From assembly GCA_965243215.1 (NCBI GenBank), contig CBDEUJ010000004.1:372001-436000 (forward strand): DNA of 64,000 nucleotides, in the 5' to 3' direction. Positions within the stretch are counted from its first letter, which is position 1; the number at the start of each line of letters is the position of its first letter. Below the pieces are notes generated by a model. That model did not search any database, was not told the origin of the DNA, and saw only the letters and a program-made list of their open reading frames with translations. This stretch comes from JAJEFO01 sp009843725. Its GTDB lineage: Bacteria; Pseudomonadota; Alphaproteobacteria; Rhodobacterales; Rhodobacteraceae. The translations under genes and the position numbers were made by a program. This document shows, one piece after another, positions 18,596-28,316 of the stretch.

Positions 18596-19837
18596 ATGGC
18601 CATTGTCAAGACACACAGGCAGGTTGTCTACCGGCTTCTGCCGCAGACGCACCAAAACTGGCGGTGGCTTGAGATGACGCTTGAAGCGCAGCGGCAACTC
18701 TGGAACGACGCCTTGGCGGAGCGGATCGACTGCCATCGCAAGACGGGCAGGAGCATCACGTATTTCGACCAGTGCAGGTCCGTCACTGAATGCCGCCGCG
18801 ACATCCCTGCAATGGCCGAATGCCCGCTGCGGATACAGCGTGGAACGCTCAAGCGGCTTGACGAGGCCTACAGGCATTTCTTCCGCCGCGCGCAGAAGGG
18901 CGGAGCGCCGGGCTTCCCGAAGTTCAAGGGCAAGCCATTCTTCAACAGCATGTCCATCGTCTCCGGCGTGAAGGTGCGCGACGGGACATTGCACATTCCG
19001 TCCTTCGGCGCCCTGAAGATACAGCGCAAGGGCGGGAACCCGTATCCTGACGGCAGGCCGGTTTCGGCGGTGCTGAAGCGGGAAGCCGGAAAGTGGACGG
19101 CCATCGTTTGCCACGCTGTCGAACTGGAAGAGCCGACAGACAACGGGATCGTTCTCGGCCTTGACCGGAACGGAGGCCAGGCTGCGGACAGCGACGGTGT
19201 CCTTCACGAAATGCCGGACATGAAGCGGCTCGACGGAAAGGCCAGGCGTCTGCAGCGTCAGCTTTCGCGCCGGAAGAAGGGAAGTAAGCGCCGTGAGCGG
19301 ACGAAGCGGCATCTGGCGAAGGTTCAGCGCAGGAAGGCGCAGAAGCGCCATGACTGGCATCACCATGTGAGCAAGGCACTTGCGGTGAAGGCGGGCAGCA
19401 TTGCCGTCGAGGGCCTGAACGTGAAGGGGATGACGCGCTCGGCCAAGGGGACGGTCGAGGACCCCGGCAGGAATGTCGCCGCCAAGAGCGGGACCAACCG
19501 CGTGATCCTGAACACGGGCTGGACGGCGCTGAAGCGGAAGATCGACTACAAGGCGGCAAACGTGATCGTCGTTCCCGCCATGAACACATCCAGGACGTGC
19601 CACGAGTGCGGAGTCGTTGACAGCGACAGCCGCAGAACTCGGGACGACTTCATCTGCATGGCTTGCGGCCATGCTGCCCATGCCGATCTGAATGCGGCGA
19701 AGAACATCCGCGAGAAGGCGCTTGAACGTCTTTGCGCGATGGAAGCGGCGTCCGGGACTGGCGCGTCCGCACGGCGAGGGGCGTTCGGGTTGCCGACCCC
19801 GACGACCCGTGAATTCAATCGAGGAGACACATTGTGA
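18596..19837 (+). CDS. tnpB: RNA-guided endonuclease TnpB (IS200/IS605 type, no TnpA)
   Basis: About 413 aa. The RuvC triad is complete: Asp in VLGLDRNGG (about 190), Glu in IAVEGLNVKGM (about 272) and Asp in HADLNAAKNI (about 364). The zinc ribbon has Cys pairs in TCHECG and CMACG. A Lys/Arg-rich helix lies between RuvC-I and II. TnpB proteins are RNA-guided nucleases using an omega-RNA made from the 3' end of their own gene. No TnpA lies nearby, so the element depends on a TnpA elsewhere. The start is the ATG at 18596 with AGGAG at 18583. The stop overlaps a GTG that reads in frame into accB. Confidence 0.95.
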   Translation: MAIVKTHRQVVYRLLPQTHQNWRWLEMTLEAQRQLWNDALAERIDCHRKTGRSITYFDQCRSVTECRRDIPAMAECPLRIQRGTLKRLDEAYRHFFRRAQKGGAPGFPKFKGKPFFNSMSIVSGVKVRDGTLHIPSFGALKIQRKGGNPYPDGRPVSAVLKREAGKWTAIVCHAVELEEPTDNGIVLGLDRNGGQAADSDGVLHEMPDMKRLDGKARRLQRQLSRRKKGSKRRERTKRHLAKVQRRKAQKRHDWHHHVSKALAVKAGSIAVEGLNVKGMTRSAKGTVEDPGRNVAAKSGTNRVILNTGWTALKRKIDYKAANVIVVPAMNTSRTCHECGVVDSDSRRTRDDFICMACGHAAHADLNAAKNIREKALERLCAMEAASGTGASARRGAFGLPTPTTREFNRGDTL

Positions 19838-19857
19838 CTCAACGATATAATTCCCCA
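19749..19857 (+). ncRNA. Candidate omega-RNA/right end of TnpB element
   Basis: The last 89 bases of tnpB and the 20 bases behind it recur at two other places in the window (39201-39320 and 49090-49208), always ending in AATTCCCCA. This is where omega-RNA scaffolds of IS200/IS605 elements lie; the genomic bases that follow, here the first codons of accB, would form the guide. The boundary is defined by where the three copies stop matching. Confidence 0.6.
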
Positions 19858-20367
19858 AGAATGGCAAAGCGATCGCATGACGACGACGTGGAATTCATCA
19901 AGTCACTGGCTGAACTCCTTAGCGAAAACGACCTTGCCGAACTGCATGTGAAGCGCGAGCATCCCGAAGAAGGGAGCCTCAATGTTCGGGTAAGCAAGGT
20001 AGGCAAGATTGCTGCACCCGTCGCGATCCATGCACCCGCCGCCCCGGTACAGACGCCCGTCCCTGCCCAGGCCCTCGAACCGGACGCGGCCTCCGCGACG
20101 CCAGCAGGAGATGAAGGTGATCCGGCCGCACTGCCCGGAGCGGTCGTGTCGCCCATGGTCGGAACCGCCTACCTGCATCCGGAACCCGGTGCCGAGCCCT
20201 TCGTCAAGCCAGGTGACGAGGTGACGGAGGGTCAGACCCTGCTGATCGTCGAAGCCATGAAGACCATGAACAATATCCCGGCGCCAATTTCCGGCACGGT
20301 CAAGCGCATCCTGGTCGAAGACGGCGCGCCGGTTGAGTTCGGTGCACCGCTGATGGTGATCGAGTAG
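19834..20367 (+). CDS. accB: Biotin carboxyl carrier protein of acetyl-CoA carboxylase
   Basis: BCCP subunit that carries the biotin between AccC and the carboxyltransferase in fatty acid synthesis. The C-terminal biotinyl domain has the biotin-accepting lysine in IVEAMKTMNNIPAP and starts after the Ala/Pro-rich linker (residues about 55-95). The ancestral start is probably the ATG at 19861 (MAKRSHDDDVEF). However, the TnpB element ends four bases before it, and the element supplies GAGGAG at 19821 plus an in-frame GTG at 19834 overlapping the tnpB stop. That would add nine residues and couple accB to tnpB. I give the longer form. Confidence 0.9.
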   Translation: MTQRYNSPRMAKRSHDDDVEFIKSLAELLSENDLAELHVKREHPEEGSLNVRVSKVGKIAAPVAIHAPAAPVQTPVPAQALEPDAASATPAGDEGDPAALPGAVVSPMVGTAYLHPEPGAEPFVKPGDEVTEGQTLLIVEAMKTMNNIPAPISGTVKRILVEDGAPVEFGAPLMVIE

Positions 20368-20377
20368 GGTCGCGCCC

Positions 20378-21724
<1,347 letters not shown>

Positions 21725-21773
21725 CACCTCTGCGCTTGATTGAGTTCGCGCCACCCCAACCAGGACGGGCACC

Positions 21774-22418
21774 GTGAGCGACCGAAATCTGACAGCAGAA
21801 CTTCTGCTCGGAGCCTACGCGACCGGTGTCTTTCCGATGGCGGAATCACGTGATGATCCCGACATCCATTGGGTCGACCCCCGTGTGCGGGGCGTGCTGC
21901 CACTTGACGGTTTCCACATGTCGCGGTCTCTCGCGCGCCGGATGCGAAGCGGGAACTACACGGCCACTCTCGATGTAGCATTCGAGGCAATAGTTGACGG
22001 TTGTGCCAATCGAGAGGAAACCTGGATCAACGGGACGATCCGGGAGCTTGTGATCGAGCTTCATGCCATGGGGCATGCTCATGGATTCGGCGTTTGGTCG
22101 AAGGGCCGTTTGGTCGGCGGCATGTACGGAGTCGCGCTCGGGGGCGCGTTTTTTGGCGAAAGCATGTTCTCCGCAGCGACCGACGGCTCGAAAATGTCGC
22201 TTGCATGGGCTGTCGACCATCTCAGGCGAACCGGGTTCGTCCTCTATGACACGCAATTCAGTTCACCGCACCTGGCCTCTCTCGGCGTCGCAGAGGTCAC
22301 GCGCGCGGTCTATAGAGCTGCATTGGCACGCGCAATTGAAGCGTCGGCCGACATCACCCGAGTGCCGCTCGAAACCGACCCTCAGGCCGTAGTGCAGCGG
22401 ATCACCCAGACGTCGTAA
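21774..22418 (+). CDS. aat: Leucyl/phenylalanyl-tRNA-protein transferase
   Basis: About 214 aa. It transfers Leu or Phe from charged tRNA to N-terminal Arg or Lys of proteins, marking them for ClpAPS degradation. Signatures are LLGAYATGVFPMAES, IHWVDPRVRGVLPL, the GFGVWS..LVGGMYGV segment and GGAFFGESMFS. GTG start with AGGACGGG upstream. The accB-accC-aat order is conserved in Rhodobacteraceae. The 3' end overlaps the convergent DUF2155 gene by 37 bases. Confidence 0.95.
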   Translation: MSDRNLTAELLLGAYATGVFPMAESRDDPDIHWVDPRVRGVLPLDGFHMSRSLARRMRSGNYTATLDVAFEAIVDGCANREETWINGTIRELVIELHAMGHAHGFGVWSKGRLVGGMYGVALGGAFFGESMFSAATDGSKMSLAWAVDHLRRTGFVLYDTQFSSPHLASLGVAEVTRAVYRAALARAIEASADITRVPLETDPQAVVQRITQTS

Positions 22419-22804
22419 CGAGGATGATCAAGCGCGTTGAGCGCCGGGCTTGACGCGATCATCCAGCCATCGAAAACGACAGCATCGCGCACGGAATCGC
22501 GGATCGTAAGCCACGCGAATCCTTCGCCGGCCGGATTGTCCTCGAAATAGCGGCACTCGCCGAGATCGACCTCGACTCGCCCCACGGTGACGGTTTCGCC
22601 GACACGAAGCTCGACATCGATCACGTCGCCGGAAACCTTGTCCAGGCCCTTGAGCAAGACGCCTCCGGAACGCACCACCCTGACTTCTTCGGGCACGACG
22701 CCGGGAGTGGCGACGGACATTTCGTCAACGACAGATGCCGTGACATCTTCCTGGCCATGGGCTGCACCGGCCAGCAACGCCAGAAGCACAAGGGCACGGA
22801 TCAT
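22382..22804 (-). CDS. DUF2155 domain-containing exported protein
   Basis: About 140 aa with a signal peptide (MIRALVLLALLAGAAHGQ). The body carries the DUF2155 pattern: LKGLDKVSGDVIDVEL, then a Cys in DLGECRYFEDNPAGEGFAWL and a second near the C-terminus in YDVWVIRCTT. The function is unknown; it is a small periplasmic protein, and the two Cys may form a disulfide. It is the last gene of a minus-strand run with NDUFA12 and mlaD, overlapping mlaD by four bases, and its 3' end overlaps aat on the other strand. Confidence 0.9.
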   Translation of the reverse strand: MIRALVLLALLAGAAHGQEDVTASVVDEMSVATPGVVPEEVRVVRSGGVLLKGLDKVSGDVIDVELRVGETVTVGRVEVDLGECRYFEDNPAGEGFAWLTIRDSVRDAVVFDGWMIASSPALNALDHPRYDVWVIRCTTA

Positions 22805-23250
22805 TCGTCTGACCCGGACACGAATTTCATGAGAAGCTGAACGACGGAAATCGCGCCTTGCGTATCCTCGATTTCGCTGCCCGGCTCGAGATTGATGATC
22901 GACCCGCCGGGAAGAAGCTCAACGAAGCTGCCGCCGAGGAGGCCTTCGGAGGAAATGACGGCCGCCGTGTCGTCCGGCAACAGCACATCGTCCTGAACGC
23001 TCAGCACGGCGCTGGCACGGAAGGACTGCGGGTCGAGATTCAGCTCGAGGACCGACCCAACCTTGACTCCCGCCAGCCGCACGTCCGTGCCGATGCCGAC
23101 TCCTTCCGCCGAACGAAAGGAAGCCGTGTAGGTATCCATGCCCGACGCGGATAGGTTCACGCCGCCAACCTGCGCCAGGTAGATCAGGAATCCTGCCGCC
23201 ACGGCCAGAACGCCTGCACCTGCCAGGACTTCCGTTGCGTTTTCCGACAT
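22801..23250 (-). CDS. mlaD: MlaD family protein (outer-membrane lipid asymmetry)
   Basis: About 149 aa MCE-domain protein. One N-terminal membrane helix (GVLAVAAGFLIYLAQVGG) anchors it in the inner membrane; the MCE core follows with YTASFRSAEGVGIGTDVRLAGVKVG and the hydrophobic GLLGGSFVELLPGG. MlaD forms the hexameric ring of the Mla phospholipid transporter. The other Mla genes are not in the window. The start is the ATG at 23250 (MSENATEVLAG), five bases behind the NDUFA12 stop. Confidence 0.92.
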   Translation of the reverse strand: MSENATEVLAGAGVLAVAAGFLIYLAQVGGVNLSASGMDTYTASFRSAEGVGIGTDVRLAGVKVGSVLELNLDPQSFRASAVLSVQDDVLLPDDTAAVISSEGLLGGSFVELLPGGSIINLEPGSEIEDTQGAISVVQLLMKFVSGSDE

Positions 23251-23255
23251 GGCAA

Positions 23256-23636
23256 CTACTCCGGGACCCAAGCTTCGTAATCCTTCCGGTCAACCGGCTT
23301 GGATTGCCGGATCGAACCGGGAGGCGCGTATGCCAACGACGTCCCCGTCAGGTTCTCTTGGTGCGGCTTTTCCCATTCCTTGTGGGCGAGCGGCTGCTTT
23401 GTCGGTGGCTCGTCATAGGTATAGTGCAGCCACCCGTGCCAGTCCGCACCAATCCGGCTTGCCTCGACCTCGCCATTGTAGATCACCCATCGCTTCCCGT
23501 CGCGAGACTGATAAAAGACGTTGCCCTGCTCGTCTTCGCCAACTCGCTTTCCTTTGAGCCAAGTGTGGAACTGGGTCCCCCAAGTCTGGCCGTTCCACCA
23601 GGTGACCGCTCGAACAAGCGTGTTGAGAATGCCCAT
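23256..23636 (-). CDS. NADH:ubiquinone oxidoreductase accessory subunit, NDUFA12 family
   Basis: About 126 aa, homologous to the supernumerary complex I subunit NDUFA12/B17.2 that is conserved in alphaproteobacteria and mitochondria. Characteristic residues: WWNGQTWGTQFHTWLKG, GNVFYQSRDGKRWVIYNG, and the WHGWLHYTYDEPP segment. It sits at the membrane-matrix arm junction of complex I and helps assembly. It is first in the minus-strand run with mlaD and DUF2155. The start is the ATG at 23636 (MGILNTLVRAVTWW). Confidence 0.93.
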   Translation of the reverse strand: MGILNTLVRAVTWWNGQTWGTQFHTWLKGKRVGEDEQGNVFYQSRDGKRWVIYNGEVEASRIGADWHGWLHYTYDEPPTKQPLAHKEWEKPHQENLTGTSLAYAPPGSIRQSKPVDRKDYEAWVPE

Positions 23637-23933
23637 GCCGAACCTTCCTTCCGATCTGTTCGCGGTATGGCGCAAGGCGAATGAAATTTCCAGCAAAAGC
23701 CGACTTTCGGCGGGAAGAATCCGATACGGTGCCAATGCATCAGTACAGTGCCGCCCTTGAACTGATGGTGCCCTTGCGGCGGCGCCTGCCAGTTTTCCTG
23801 CGCATCAAGATACCGCATGTCTGCAATAACGAAAATCAACGACTGCGCGCTTTCCGGGTCTGGCAGCGACAGCAGGCGCTGTCCTGGCGACCTCGGCCGC
23901 TCCTTTCCGGAAGGCCGGACAGGGTGGCAGAAA

Positions 23934-24720
23934 GTGAACTCGACTGGCAGGAAGATCCATCATGTACTCCTGGATGATGACGAACGGGCGCGCTTGCGGG
24001 AAATCGCGGACGGCGGCAAGGGATCGATGGAGCGGCGGCGGCGAGCCGGCATCCTCCTGCTGGCGGACAGACGCCGCGACGACGGCGGACGCGGTGACGC
24101 AGACATCGCAGGCGTTGTCGACGTCGGGACGGCGTGGGAAAGGCGAAGCTGGTGATGCTGGCCTGTTCGAAGCCGCCGCCGGGGCAGGTTCGCTGGACAC
24201 TCCGGCTGCTCTGCGAGAAGCTGGTCAAGCTCGAGGCCGTCGACGGCATCTCCGAAGAAGCGGTGCGGAGGGCACTGAAAGGACATGCATCAAGCCATGG
24301 CTGAAGTCCACCTGATGCATTCCGCCGAAAGCGAACGCCGACTTCGTCCTTGCCATGGAGGACGTGCTCAAGGTCCATGACCGCGACTTCGACGACGACA
24401 CCGTCCTGGAATGCCTTGACAAGACGTCGAAGCAGCAAGCCAAGGAGACCCGGACGCCCTTGCCGACCCGCCGGGGCAGCCGGCGGGGTTCGGCTTCGAG
24501 TACGAGCGCTACGGCACTGCCAATCTGTTGATGGTCCATGCCCTGCTGCTCGCCTGGCGCCACGTCGAGGTCACCGACCGCCGCATCAGGCAGGACTTCG
24601 CCAGCGTGCTCGTGGACATTGCCGACGTCCACTTCCCGCAGCAAGAGGAACGTTCTCGTGGACAACCTCAACACCCGCAAGCTGTCGACGCTCTGCGAGG
24701 CGGTCGAGCCGGCGGAGATC
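23934..24720 (+). pseudogene. Decayed IS630-family transposase
   Basis: Reading across several frameshifts and stops gives segments that match the better-preserved IS630 transposase at 40390-45244: STGRKIHHVLLDDDERARL, GKAKLVMLACSKPPPGQVRW, CIPPKANADF, AMEDVLKVHDRDFDDDTVL and VLVDNLNTRKLSTL. The DDE residues are partly lost and the C-terminal Glu region is not recognisable, so this copy is dead. The ends of the element could not be found. Confidence 0.8.
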
Positions 24721-25238
24721 GTCATGTCGCCATTCGCCGTCATGGTGTTTCCTTTGCTTCGGCGGCGCGCGCCTCGACCATCCGGACACGGACGGCCGAC
24801 AGGGAAGGGAACAGCGCTGTCAGGGAGAGAAAAGGTCGACGTGACCGCAAGTTCGCGCCCCAGCGACCTCCGACGCAGCGCTCACGGCATCAGGGCGCAA
24901 AATCGGAGACCCCGCCTGTCCACTTGCACCTGCTGCGAAGCAGCTTCGTTCAACGTTTATCTCGTGCACAAGATAGGAAACACACTTTGCCATCGCCACG
25001 CGCTTGGGCAACAGCGAGTGACCAGATGTTCAATGTCGCAATGACCAGGAAAGTGGCACGGACGTCAACTTCGCGCGCGCCTCCCAACCGATGCCTGCCT
25101 TGATCGCCGGGATTGCGTGGATATGGTAAGCAATGACAGCGATCTGGCCGAAGCCACACGCCCGGAGAACACCACCATTTGCGGAAGCGCATCGACCTCG
25201 GGCCGACGCAGCAGAGAATTGAGGAAAGGCCCTGCACC
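24721..25238. other. Gene-free stretch behind IS630 relic
   Basis: About 520 bases between the IS630 relic and the SMP-30 gene. I see no coding sequence; it probably includes the decayed right part of the IS and the promoter of the next operon. Confidence 0.4.
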
Positions 25239-26114
25239 ATGAAAGCGGAATGCGTCGTTTCAAGCCGAAGCCAAGTTGGCGAGGGAGCCCTCTGGGATGA
25301 TCGAGACCAGGTGCTCTGGTGGGTGGACATTCCGGCCGGACTGATTCACCGATTCGACCCGTCAAGTGGCGGAAACACCACGATCAATTTTGGCGAGCCG
25401 GTCGGCTGCCTTGCGGTTCGCGAGGTCAGCGGCCTTGTACTGGCTGCGAAGTCGGGCTTCTGCTTCTTCGATCCTGACAGCGGCAAGCGCCAGACGATCG
25501 CTGACCCCGAAGCGCATCTCGCGATGAACCGCTTCAATGACGGAGCGACTGACATCAACGGCCGGTTCTGGGCCGGAACCATGAAGGATGGTGGCCCCCC
25601 CGAGCGCATGGGACGATTCTACTGCCTTGACACGAACCTGGAGGTCACGCCTTGGAAGGGCGGTTTCTTCACCACCAACGGCCTCGCATTTTCGCCCGAT
25701 GGGCGGACGATGTACTTCTCGGACAGCAACAAGGCGGTGCGCACGATTTGGCGCGCAAGCTATGATCCGGATACCGGCACTCCGGGCGAACCGGAAGTGT
25801 TCTTCGACACCCGAAGCGTTGCCGGGCGCCCGGACGGCGCGACGGTAGATGCCGATGGCTGCTACTGGCAGGCAGGAATTGACGGCTGGCAGCTCTATCG
25901 GATCACGCCCGAGGGCCGAGTCGACATGACGGTGGACCTTCCCGTCGAGCGCCCCTCGCGACCGATGTTCGGTGGAACGAACCTTGATACGCTCTTCGTC
26001 ACTTCACTGGGGGTTGGGCTGAGTGCAGGGCGAGATCAGCCGGAGGCCGGATCCCTCTTCGCGATTTCTGGGCTTGGCGTGCAAGGCCTCCCCCAAACAC
26101 GATTCAAGGGATGA
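25239..26114 (+). CDS. SMP-30/gluconolactonase-family sugar lactonase
   Basis: About 291 aa six-bladed propeller. Metal ligands of the family are visible: Glu in QVGEGALWDD, Asn in NRFNDGATDINGRFWAGTM, and Asp/Asn in TTNGLAFSPDGRTMYFSDS and GRPDGATVDADGCYW. It opens a sugar lactone to the sugar acid. The start is the ATG at 25239 behind GAGGAAAGG; upstream in-frame codons are non-coding. Followed by an SDR and an aldo/keto reductase, it fits a non-phosphorylative aldose oxidation route. The sugar is not known. Confidence 0.9.
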   Translation: MKAECVVSSRSQVGEGALWDDRDQVLWWVDIPAGLIHRFDPSSGGNTTINFGEPVGCLAVREVSGLVLAAKSGFCFFDPDSGKRQTIADPEAHLAMNRFNDGATDINGRFWAGTMKDGGPPERMGRFYCLDTNLEVTPWKGGFFTTNGLAFSPDGRTMYFSDSNKAVRTIWRASYDPDTGTPGEPEVFFDTRSVAGRPDGATVDADGCYWQAGIDGWQLYRITPEGRVDMTVDLPVERPSRPMFGGTNLDTLFVTSLGVGLSAGRDQPEAGSLFAISGLGVQGLPQTRFKG

Positions 26115-26264
26115 CGACCGACAGGTCCACGCCGACGTGCCACGCCCAGAGCAACGGCACTTGGGGAACCCTTGATCGATCAGGCATCCTGTTGCGGCTT
26201 GCCAGTAACCTCGCGAAGGCATAGGCCGGACAATGTGATCCAAGCCCGGTTACCTGGAGGTGCA

Positions 26265-27020
26265 GTGCCTGAATTTGCCATCTTTCCGAGCCTGAAGGAC
26301 AAGACCGTCCTTGTTACCGGTGGCGCCCAAGGCATCGGGGCCGAGGTCGTCCGGGCATTCGCGAACCAAGGCGCCAAGGTTGGATTCCTTGACCTTGATT
26401 CCGAGGGCGGTGCCGCGCTGGCCGCAGGCATTGAAGGCGCCGTCGACTACGAGACCTGCGACCTTCGCGACATCGACGCGCTGCAGAACGCGGTCGCCGC
26501 GCTCGCCGGTCGACTGGGAAACGCTTCCGTCCTGGTCAACAATGCGGCCCGCGACGACCGCCACGACTGGAGAGATGTGACTCCGGACTACTGGGACGAA
26601 CGCCAGGCCACGAACCTTCGCCACATGTTTTTCGCAATCCAGGCCGTGGCTCCGGGCATGATCGAGGCTGGCGGCGGGTCCATCATAAATCTCGGATCGA
26701 ACAGCTGGTGGGAAGCCAGCGGCGGCTTTCCCGCATACGCCACTGCCAAGTCCGCAGTTCACGGCCTGACGCGCACCATGGCACGCGACCTCGGAAAGCA
26801 CCGAATCCGGGTCAATGCGGTTGTTCCCGGCTGGGTCATGACCGAGCGGCAGAAGGAGCTCTGGGCCACACCGGAGACCCTTGCCGCTCATAGGGAAAGA
26901 CAGTGCCTGCCCGACTTGGTCGAGCCACACTATGTGGCGCGCATGGTCCTCTTTCTGGCCTCTGACGACGCGGCCATGTGCACGGCAGGCAACTACATGG
27001 TCGAAGCTGGCTCGATCTGA
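26265..27020 (+). CDS. SDR-family oxidoreductase (sugar dehydrogenase-like)
   Basis: About 251 aa classical short-chain dehydrogenase. Cofactor motif TGGAQGIG, an acidic residue after beta-2 (LDLDSEGG) favouring NAD, the NNAA motif, catalytic Ser in LGSNSWWEASGG, and the Tyr/Lys pair in YATAK. The start is a GTG at 26265 directly after GGAGG; the frame runs further upstream but without a good start. It lies ten bases before the aldo/keto reductase. Probably oxidises an aldose or sugar acid in the same pathway as the lactonase. Confidence 0.88.
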   Translation: MPEFAIFPSLKDKTVLVTGGAQGIGAEVVRAFANQGAKVGFLDLDSEGGAALAAGIEGAVDYETCDLRDIDALQNAVAALAGRLGNASVLVNNAARDDRHDWRDVTPDYWDERQATNLRHMFFAIQAVAPGMIEAGGGSIINLGSNSWWEASGGFPAYATAKSAVHGLTRTMARDLGKHRIRVNAVVPGWVMTERQKELWATPETLAAHRERQCLPDLVEPHYVARMVLFLASDDAAMCTAGNYMVEAGSI

Positions 27021-27029
27021 GGAGACGCC

Positions 27030-27992
27030 ATGGAACGGCAAGCCATTGGAAAGACGCCGGTAAAGGTCACGTCAATCATGTTCGGCACCTCGGCGCTCGG
27101 GAACATGCCGGACACCTACGGCTATGGCGTGGACGAGGATCGTGCCCGTGCGACCCTTGACGCCATCTTCGACGGGCCAATGAATTGCCTCGACACATCG
27201 AACAACTACGGATTCGGCAGAAGCGAGGCCCGGATCGGAGAGGCAATTCGAGCCCGTGGCGGATTGCCCGCGGGCTTCGTGATCTCGACCAAGCTCGACC
27301 GCGAGATGGAAACGGGGAAATTCGATGCCGACCAGGCGCGCCGATCGATCGAGCAAAGCCTTGATCGGCTGGGCGTCGACAAGGTCGGCCTCCTGCACCT
27401 GCACGACCCGGAACATGCAGCGGACCTTGGCGAGATCACGCGCAAGGGCGGCGCGCTTGACGAGCTCTTCAAGATGAAGGAGGAGGGCATCGCCGATGCG
27501 GTCGGCCTCGCAATGGGGCGGGTCGACATGATGTTCCCGATCCTGAAGGAAAGGCCGTTTGACGCACTCATAAGCCACAACCGCTGGACATTGCTGAACC
27601 GATCAGCCGACGAAGTGTTCGACTATGCCAGCCATGAAGGGATCGCGATCCTTAACGCCGCGCCATTTGCGGGTGGCGTTCTGGCGAAGGGCGCGGACCG
27701 CATGCCGAAGATCAGCTACAGCCCGGCCGACAAGACCGCGCTGGAGCCGGTACGCCGGGTCGAGGATCTGGCAACCGAGCATGGAATCGCTCCCGGGGCG
27801 GCCGCGCTGCAGTTCTCTACCAGGGATCCGAGGATCACCTCGACGATCGTGGGGGTTTCAAGGCCGGAACGGGTTCGAGAAATGCTTGAATGGAACGACA
27901 TGTCACTGCCGCCGAAACTCCTGGAAGCCCTCGCCTCCCTGCCCTACAGCATGGAAGATCCCGAGGCGCATCGGGACTATCGGCCCGGATAG
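27030..27992 (+). CDS. Aldo/keto reductase, aldose dehydrogenase-like
   Basis: About 320 aa TIM-barrel oxidoreductase. Catalytic Asp and Tyr in CLDTSNNYGFGRSE, Lys in VISTKLDREM, and His in GLLHLHDPE match the tetrad. The C-terminal VGVSRPERVREMLEW is the cofactor 2'-phosphate region. Sequence style resembles D-threo-aldose 1-dehydrogenase (L-fucose/L-galactose type), which makes aldonolactones and would feed the lactonase two genes upstream. ATG start with GAGGAGA upstream. A decayed relative of the C-terminus lies at 31602-31680. Confidence 0.88.
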   Translation: MERQAIGKTPVKVTSIMFGTSALGNMPDTYGYGVDEDRARATLDAIFDGPMNCLDTSNNYGFGRSEARIGEAIRARGGLPAGFVISTKLDREMETGKFDADQARRSIEQSLDRLGVDKVGLLHLHDPEHAADLGEITRKGGALDELFKMKEEGIADAVGLAMGRVDMMFPILKERPFDALISHNRWTLLNRSADEVFDYASHEGIAILNAAPFAGGVLAKGADRMPKISYSPADKTALEPVRRVEDLATEHGIAPGAAALQFSTRDPRITSTIVGVSRPERVREMLEWNDMSLPPKLLEALASLPYSMEDPEAHRDYRPG

Positions 27993-28316
27993 CGGCAAGG
28001 ACGGCGGCGCGGTCCGCAGCCACGCCCGAAACCTGATCAGCGGAATTCATCGATCGGCGACAGATCCGGGCCCTTCTCGAAATCGTGCAACGCGGGCCCG
28101 CTCCCGCAGACCAAATCGAAGCGACGGGCAACCCAGCGCGTTCAGTCAAAGAGCCGCGGCCATGCCGCGAAGCCCGACTCAAAGGGCAGGACACCGCGAT
28201 GCGCCGGGAACTTGCGCACCTGCAAGGGCGAGCATTGGCGTTGCGCATCCCGACGATCCGCAAGACCAGCGGCAAAGGCTGGAACGCGCTGCGCCCGCCT
28301 TCAACGAAATGCTCCT
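27993..28316. other. Gene-free spacer between convergent operons
   Basis: About 325 bases between the aldo/keto reductase and the TRAP operon. No coding sequence and no clear terminator hairpin was seen. Confidence 0.4.

Noticed and set aside
18512..19867. 451-codon minus-strand frame opposite tnpB
   Set aside because: Mirror reading of the tnpB coding sequence; no family motif.
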